The notes beneath the pieces were generated by a model. The model had not been told where the DNA came from and did no database searches. It worked only from the letters and a program-made list of their open reading frames with translations. From NCBI GenBank assembly GCA_003222975.1, contig QHXN01000070.1, positions 31,488 through 95,487 on the forward strand: a stretch of DNA of 64,000 bases, in the 5' to 3' direction. The DNA is from Acidobacteriota bacterium. GTDB taxonomy: Bacteria > Acidobacteriota > Blastocatellia > Pyrinomonadales > Pyrinomonadaceae. The position numbers were made by a program, and so were the translations under genes. Shown here one piece after another: positions 59,703 through 64,000 of this stretch (its first letter is position 1; every line of letters begins with the position of its first letter).

Positions 59703-61538
59703 ATGTACATCCTCGGCATCTCGGCCTACTACCACGACTCCGCGGCGTGCCTCGTGCGCGACGGCGAACTCCTGGCCGCCGCGCAAGAAGAGCGCTTCAC
59801 GCGCAAGAAGCATGACCATCGCTTCCCGGCGCGCGCCGTCGAGTTCTGCCTGAAGCACGCTCGAATCACGCCCGCCGAACTCGACTACGTCGCCTTCTAC
59901 GACAAGCCGCTTCTGAAATTCGAGCGGCTGCTTGAAACCTATCTCGACTACGCGCCGCGGGGCCTGCGCTCGTTCCTTCTGGCGATGCCTTTGTGGCTGC
60001 GCGAGAAGCTTTGGATACGCGAGCAGGTGTCGAAAGAGGTCGGCTTCGGGGGCAAGGTTCTCTTCACCGAGCACCACGAGTCGCACGCGGCCTCGGCCTT
60101 CTTCCCTTCGCCGTTCGAGTCTGCCGCAGTGCTGACGATGGACGGAGTGGGCGAGTGGGCGACATCTTCTTACGGCTACGGGCGCGGCAACGAATTGCAC
60201 CTCATGGCCGAGCTACACTTCCCGCACAGCCTGGGGATGCTCTACTCGGCCTTCACATACTACACGGGCTTCCGCGTCAACTCCGGCGAGTACAAGGTCA
60301 TGGGCCTCGCGCCCTACGGCGAGCCGCGCTACGTGCAAACAATTCTCGACGAGCTGATTGACCTGCGCGAAGACGGCTCGCTCCGCCTCAACATGAAGTA
60401 TTTCAACTTCGCGGCGGGGCTGACGATGACCAGCGGAGAATTTGAACGCCTGTTCGGCGGGCCGCCGCGCGCGCCCGAAGGTGAGATCACGCAACGCGAG
60501 ATGGACTTGGCGCGCTCGGTGCAGGAGGTCACGGAAGAAGCAATGCTGCGGATGGCTCGGCACGCGCATCGCGAGACCGGCGAGCGTAACCTGTGCCTCG
60601 CGGGCGGCGTCGCCCTCAACTGCGTCGGCAACGGTCGCATACTGCGCGAGGGGCCGTTCGAGCGTGTCTGGATTCAACCGGCGGCGGGCGACGCGGGCGG
60701 CTCTTTAGGCGCGGCACTGTCGGTCTGGTATCAGCACCTCGGCAAAGAGCGGCGCGTGGAAGATGTCTGCCGCGGTCGCGCCGACGGCATGCGCGGCGCG
60801 TACCTCGGCCCGGAGTTCGCGTGCGATGAGATCGAAGAGTTTCTGTTGACCGTCGGCGCGCGATACCGGAGAGTCGGGCGCTCCCGTTTGGCCGAAGAGG
60901 TGGCGCGGCTTCTGGCGGACGAGAAGGTGGTCGGGTGGTTTCAAGGGCGCATGGAGTTCGGCCCGCGCGCACTCGGCGCGCGCAGCATCCTTGGCGACCC
61001 TCGCTCGCCCCGCATGCAGTCGCAGATGAACCTGAAGATCAAGTTCCGCGAAAGTTTCCGCCCCTTCGCCCCCTCGGTCTTGCGCGAGCGCGTCTCGGAA
61101 TACTTCGAGCTTGATGCGGACTCGCCCTACATGCTCCTGGTCGCGCCCGTCCGTCGGCGCCTGCGCCGCCGTGTGACGAAAGAAGAAGCGGGACTGTTCG
61201 GCATCGAGAAGCTGAACGTGCCGCGCTCCGAGATACCGGCGGTGACGCACGTTGACTACTCGGCGCGCATACAGACCGTGCGGCGCGAGGATAACCCCAC
61301 TTACTACGAACTGCTCTCGGCGTTCGAGCGCCTGACGGGCTGCGCCGTCCTCGTCAACACCAGCTTCAACGTGCGCGGCGAGCCGATTGTCTGCACGCCT
61401 TCTGAAGCGTACACCTGCTTCATGCGCACCGAGATGGACTGCCTCGTGCTCGGCGACTTCGTGCTCTTGAAGGCGGAGCAGGGCGCGAGCGCTGTCAGTG
61501 AAGACTTATCCTGGCAGGAGGAGTTTCAGCTTGATTGA
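59703..61538 (+). CDS. NodU/CmcH-type carbamoyltransferase
   Basis: A 611-residue enzyme from ATG 59703 (the earlier frame from 59565 is not family-like). Marks: MYILGISAYYHDSAACLVRD, the metal and active-site HHESHAASAFFPSPF, LTMDGVGEWATSSYGYG, GGVALNCVGNGRI, FQGRMEFGPRALGARSILGD, RESFRPFAPSVL and NTSFNVRGEPIVCTPSEAY. It uses carbamoyl phosphate and ATP to carbamoylate an OH group, as in Nod factor, cephamycin and saxitoxin tailoring. The two genes after it encode the small membrane proteins usually found with such enzymes. The acceptor is unknown; a lipid-linked or exported glycan is plausible. Confidence 0.93.
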   Translation: MYILGISAYYHDSAACLVRDGELLAAAQEERFTRKKHDHRFPARAVEFCLKHARITPAELDYVAFYDKPLLKFERLLETYLDYAPRGLRSFLLAMPLWLREKLWIREQVSKEVGFGGKVLFTEHHESHAASAFFPSPFESAAVLTMDGVGEWATSSYGYGRGNELHLMAELHFPHSLGMLYSAFTYYTGFRVNSGEYKVMGLAPYGEPRYVQTILDELIDLREDGSLRLNMKYFNFAAGLTMTSGEFERLFGGPPRAPEGEITQREMDLARSVQEVTEEAMLRMARHAHRETGERNLCLAGGVALNCVGNGRILREGPFERVWIQPAAGDAGGSLGAALSVWYQHLGKERRVEDVCRGRADGMRGAYLGPEFACDEIEEFLLTVGARYRRVGRSRLAEEVARLLADEKVVGWFQGRMEFGPRALGARSILGDPRSPRMQSQMNLKIKFRESFRPFAPSVLRERVSEYFELDADSPYMLLVAPVRRRLRRRVTKEEAGLFGIEKLNVPRSEIPAVTHVDYSARIQTVRREDNPTYYELLSAFERLTGCAVLVNTSFNVRGEPIVCTPSEAYTCFMRTEMDCLVLGDFVLLKAEQGASAVSEDLSWQEEFQLD

Positions 61539-61962
61539 GCCGAAGGGCAGCGTCGTTGTCCAGCGCGAAGCGCGCGTGACCGACCGGCAGGCACGCAAGA
61601 CGGCGCTCGTGGTCGCCGCCGTGCTGCTCGCAATCGCCGCGTGGAATTTTTATCGTGGGCGGATGACGGTCGTCATCATCTTCGGCGCGGTCGGCGCGCT
61701 GCTGCTCGTCGTCGGCCTTCTGATTCCGGCGGCGGCGCGCGCCTTTCACAACGCCTGGATGCGCTTCGCCGCCGTGCTCGGCCACGTCAACAGCCGCGTG
61801 CTTCTGTCCGTGATGTTCTACGGCGCGCTCACGCCTTACGGCTTCGTCTCGCGCCTCGCGGGGCGCGACCCTCTGAAGCGCCGCGCGAAGAAGCAGGAGA
61901 GCTACTGGATTCCGCGCGCACGCACGCGACAGGCGCGCGAGCAGTTCGAGCGCCTGTTCTGA
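61531..61962 (+). CDS. SxtJ-family membrane protein
   Basis: A 143-residue protein. TTG 61531 is chosen as start because AGGAGGAG lies 7 bases before it; a GTG at 61498 gives 154 residues. It overlaps the carbamoyltransferase stop by 8 bases. Two membrane helices (KTALVVAAVLLAIAAWNFY, VIIFGAVGALLLVVGLLIPA) and a following amphipathic stretch with GALTPYGFVSRLAGRDPL are typical of SxtJ, a small protein always seen near SxtI/NodU carbamoyltransferases. Its function is not established; coupling suggests that it works with the enzyme at the membrane. Confidence 0.85.
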   Translation: MIEPKGSVVVQREARVTDRQARKTALVVAAVLLAIAAWNFYRGRMTVVIIFGAVGALLLVVGLLIPAAARAFHNAWMRFAAVLGHVNSRVLLSVMFYGALTPYGFVSRLAGRDPLKRRAKKQESYWIPRARTRQAREQFERLF

Positions 61963-62053
61963 ACTCAGAAGCCCGCAACGCTGAACGATGAACTGAAGAG
62001 CCGACGTCTCTCGGCCCGTCATTCCGTGTCGGACGTTAGGAGGAGATTAATGC

Positions 62054-62212
62054 ATGGGCAAGCTCTCACTCGCCGGTGAGGTCTGGCTGTTCCTGCGGCA
62101 GAACAAGAAGCTCTGGCTGCTGCCGATCATCGTCGTCCTGCTCCTGCTCGGCGTGCTGCTCATCTTCGCACAGTCCTCCGCGCTCGCGCCGTTCATTTAC
62201 ACCATCTTTTAA
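62054..62212 (+). CDS. DUF5989-like small membrane protein
   Basis: A 52-residue protein, MGKLSLAGEVWLFLRQNKK followed by one membrane helix (LPIIVVLLLLGVLLIFAQ) and the end ALAPFIYTIF, the pattern of the DUF5989 family. GGAGGAG lies 9 bases before the ATG. It completes the trio carbamoyltransferase-SxtJ-DUF5989, which recurs in many phyla beside sugar or lipid modification genes. Another ATG 4 bases earlier is in a different frame. Confidence 0.8.
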   Translation: MGKLSLAGEVWLFLRQNKKLWLLPIIVVLLLLGVLLIFAQSSALAPFIYTIF

Positions 62213-62213
62213 T

Positions 62214-62297
62214 AATGATGAGTGCGGAATGATGAGTGATGAATTGAAAGCTCATGCCGCCTGACATTCATCATTCATCATTCCGCACTCATCATTT
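62214..62297. repeat. Heptamer-type inverted repeat (GATGAGT class)
   Basis: Left arm 62214-62245 and right arm 62266-62297 consist of TGATGAG / GATGAAT-type words against ATTCATC / ACTCATC words, each with one GCGG/CCGC unit. It begins 1 base after the DUF5989-like stop. Confidence 0.85.
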
Positions 62298-62378
62298 CCG
62301 TTAACAGTCCGCGCTCGTGCCGCGTCTTGTAAGTCGGACGGGGCAAGAGGGCCGTCGTGGCCTTCAAAAGATTCAGGC

Positions 62379-62966
62379 ATGTTCGAGGTCGAGACCAGCA
62401 ACCTGCTCTTCATGGACGGGGAGCGGCAAAAGGCGGAGGCGGCGGAAGCGGCGTGTGCGCCGGAGGCCGCGCTCGTGGCCTCGGCCTGCGCGGGCGACCG
62501 CGAAGCCTTCGCGCGGCTCTACGACCTTTACGCGCCGCTGGTGCACGGCGTTTTGCTGGCGCGCGTGCCTTACGACGAGGTGGGCGATCTCGCGCAGGAC
62601 GTTTTCCTCGTCGCGTTCCGCAAGCTCGGCAGTTTGCGCGACGCCGGGCGCTTCGGCCCTTGGGTGGCGATGATCGCGCGCAACCGCGCGACGGACTTTC
62701 ACCGGCGCGCGCACGAGACCGAGGAGCTGCGCGAAGAGATGGCGCACGCCGGGGGGCGCGAGGCCGAGGCCGCGGAGGCACTTGAAATTATCCGTAGCTT
62801 GCCCGAAGCCTACCGCGAGACTCTGGTGCTGCGCCTGGTCGAGGGCATGACCGGGCCGGAGATAGCCGCGCGGACGGGGTTGCAGCCGGCCTCTGTGCGC
62901 GTGAACCTGCACCGCGGCATGAAACTCCTGCGCGAGCGTCTGGGGATGAGAGGTCGGGGAGTATGA
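62379..62966 (+). CDS. ECF-type RNA polymerase sigma factor
   Basis: A 195-residue sigma-70-family factor. Region 2 reads LYDLYAPLVHGVLLARVPYD-EVGDLAQDVFLVAFRKLGSL with the -10-binding helix, and region 4 reads LPEAYRETLVLRLVEGMTGP-EIAARTGLQPASVRVNLHRG (helix-turn-helix). It has an N-terminal extension of about 40 Ala/Glu-rich residues. The start 62379 is uncertain; ATG 62412 is possible. Its stop overlaps the anti-sigma start by 4 bases (ATGA), so expression is coupled. The targets, probably including its own promoter, are not evident. Confidence 0.92.
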   Translation: MFEVETSNLLFMDGERQKAEAAEAACAPEAALVASACAGDREAFARLYDLYAPLVHGVLLARVPYDEVGDLAQDVFLVAFRKLGSLRDAGRFGPWVAMIARNRATDFHRRAHETEELREEMAHAGGREAEAAEALEIIRSLPEAYRETLVLRLVEGMTGPEIAARTGLQPASVRVNLHRGMKLLRERLGMRGRGV

Positions 62967-63739
62967 GCGACTACCTTTGGGACAAGACGGGCGAGGCGGA
63001 CGCGGAGGTCGAGCGCCTCGAAGGACTGTTAGGCGAGTTCCGACACCGCCCGCGGGCGCTCGAACTGCCGCCGGAAATCGTCGGACACGATGACGCACGG
63101 CCTCGCGCGTCGAGACTGTTCCGCCCGGCGGGCTTCGCCGTCGCCGCCGCGCTGCTCGTGGCAGTTCTGGCGGGCGCGTTCGTCGCGCTACGCCGCGGCG
63201 CGACCGGAGGTGAGCAACAGGGCAAACAACAGGAGGCCGCTTCGAGAGATTTGCCGAAGACGCCGCCACAGGACTCGCCTCGGCAGAGTCCGTCGCCGCA
63301 GGTCGCCACGACTCGGAACGACGAGACGGCGCGACGCGCGAGTGAATCAGTAAAGCCTGACGACCGAAGCGAACAGGGCGCGCGCGATGAGCGGACGGGA
63401 AACGACGAACGGACGGCGAAGTACGAGCAAACGCCTAAGCGGGCCGTTTCAAGTAAGCAGGAGCGTTGGCGCGACGGCGTGAGCGAAACTGTCTTCGGAC
63501 AGCGCGGAGACTTGAAGAGCGCAAGCTCTCGCCCGGACGAGCATGACAAGGTCGCTCCCGGCGCGACGCCGCGCGTCGCCGCCGAGGCCGCGTCGCTCGA
63601 AGAACGTCGGCGGCTGGCGAAGGATGATCTCATGTACGTCCTCCGCCTCACGAGCCTCAAGCTGAGAGAGGTGCAGAGGAAGACGCAAAAGGTCGACGGC
63701 TGGAAGTCCGCCTTTGACGAGCAGAAACGAGACAGGTGA
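62963..63739 (+). CDS. Anti-sigma factor, single-helix membrane protein
   Basis: A 258-residue protein: an acidic cytoplasmic head (about 1-55) without the CxxC/HC2 zinc finger of classical ECF anti-sigma factors, one helix (GFAVAAALLVAVLAGAFVAL, about 57-77), a long disordered Gln/Pro/Arg/Asp tail and a C-terminal helical part (AAEAASLEERRRLAKDDLMY). Position directly after the sigma gene with overlapping stop and start, plus one membrane pass, is the basis for the call. The head presumably binds the sigma factor; release would need a membrane signal, perhaps through the next gene's product. Confidence 0.75.
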   Translation: MSDYLWDKTGEADAEVERLEGLLGEFRHRPRALELPPEIVGHDDARPRASRLFRPAGFAVAAALLVAVLAGAFVALRRGATGGEQQGKQQEAASRDLPKTPPQDSPRQSPSPQVATTRNDETARRASESVKPDDRSEQGARDERTGNDERTAKYEQTPKRAVSSKQERWRDGVSETVFGQRGDLKSASSRPDEHDKVAPGATPRVAAEAASLEERRRLAKDDLMYVLRLTSLKLREVQRKTQKVDGWKSAFDEQKRDR

Positions 63740-63749
63740 CGGAGCAGCC

Positions 63750-64000
63750 ATGATGTCATTCATCAACGTGAAATCATTCGTCAAAGCCAACACGAAATTC
63801 ATCATCCCCGTCGCGCTCGCGGCGCTGGCGCTCGCCGCGAGGCCCGCGCCCGCCGCGGCGCAGGACAGGGGCCGCCTGCGCCTGGACGGCCTCGAACGCC
63901 TCGCGCCGAGGGCGACCGACACCGTCAGCGTCGAGGTGGACGGCATCCTGATTAAGCTGGCGTCGAAGATTCTCTCGGACAAAGACCCCGACGAGAAGAC
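63750..64000 (+). CDS. Exported DUF4252-like protein, N-terminus only
   Basis: The window ends after 83 codons. A signal peptide (IIPVALAALALAARPAPAAA) is followed by LDGLERLAPRATDTVSVEVD and GILIKLASKILSDKDPDEK, which fits the start of DUF4252 proteins, often the third gene of acidobacterial ECF sigma/anti-sigma operons (stated from memory of the family). GGAG lies 6 bases before ATG 63750; ATG 63753 is possible. I infer an outer-face protein linked to the sigma signal. Confidence 0.7.
   Translation, partial: MMSFINVKSFVKANTKFIIPVALAALALAARPAPAAAQDRGRLRLDGLERLAPRATDTVSVEVDGILIKLASKILSDKDPDEK

Overview
The window is GC-rich bacterial chromosome. The best lineage clue is a tandem array of very long (about 810-820 residue) FtsX/MacB-type permeases with the closing signature [18 protein letters not shown]. 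These match the ADOP (acidobacterial duplicated orphan permease) family, so I infer an Acidobacteriota genome, probably Blastocatellia-like. No rRNA, complete tRNA or CRISPR array is visible.

Region 1 (1-24157): a partial secreted protein at the left edge, then an export locus on the plus strand. It has one periplasmic adaptor, one ABC ATPase, seven ADOP permeases (the first broken by a deletion/frameshift), a sigma-54-dependent NtrC-type response regulator, its histidine kinase and a second ABC ATPase. Sigma-54-like -24/-12 elements sit before the adaptor and before the second ATPase, which fits control by the encoded two-component system. Region 2 (24060-25176): a small nuclease patch with an altered Uma2-like gene and a PD-(D/E)XK-type protein. 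Region 3 (25312-30872): a trimodular GH18-like/polysaccharide deacetylase/GT2 membrane enzyme and a secreted bacterial GH47 alpha-mannosidase. Region 4 (30878-37463, minus): leuD, leuC, leuB, a short leuA, a LysR regulator and a DECR-like SDR. Region 5 (37721-44076): MarR regulator, TolC-like channel, EmrA-like adaptor, EmrB-like MFS pump and a coiled-coil M15-like protein, i.e. a tripartite drug exporter with its regulator.

Region 6 (44141-50000): aldo/keto reductase, cytidylate-kinase-like protein, a compact XRE-type regulatory unit with overlapping small genes, and two MFS transporters, one fused to a monooxygenase-like domain. Region 7 (50347-57453): a papain-like cysteine protease next to a convergent chagasin-type inhibitor, then a putrescine/GABA catabolic operon (class III aminotransferase, aldehyde dehydrogenase, GabT, saccharopine-dehydrogenase-like). 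Region 8 (57470-59455): a Dam-type adenine methyltransferase behind a truncated gene, and a membrane-anchored hypothetical. Region 9 (59703-62212): NodU-type carbamoyltransferase, SxtJ-like and DUF5989-like proteins. Region 10 (62379-64000): ECF sigma factor, anti-sigma factor and a DUF4252-like secreted protein cut by the window edge.

The most unusual signal is not a gene. About fifteen intergenic spots carry long imperfect hairpins whose arms are strings of degenerate 7-base words. The words differ from locus to locus (GATGAAT, TGACGAG, GATGTTA, AGTAGCC, CCGTGAA types) but the architecture is constant. Most lie directly between a stop codon and the next ribosome binding site, one is nested inside another, one supplies a stop codon, and one ends in a T-run like a terminator. 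This looks like an undescribed or poorly described repeat family.
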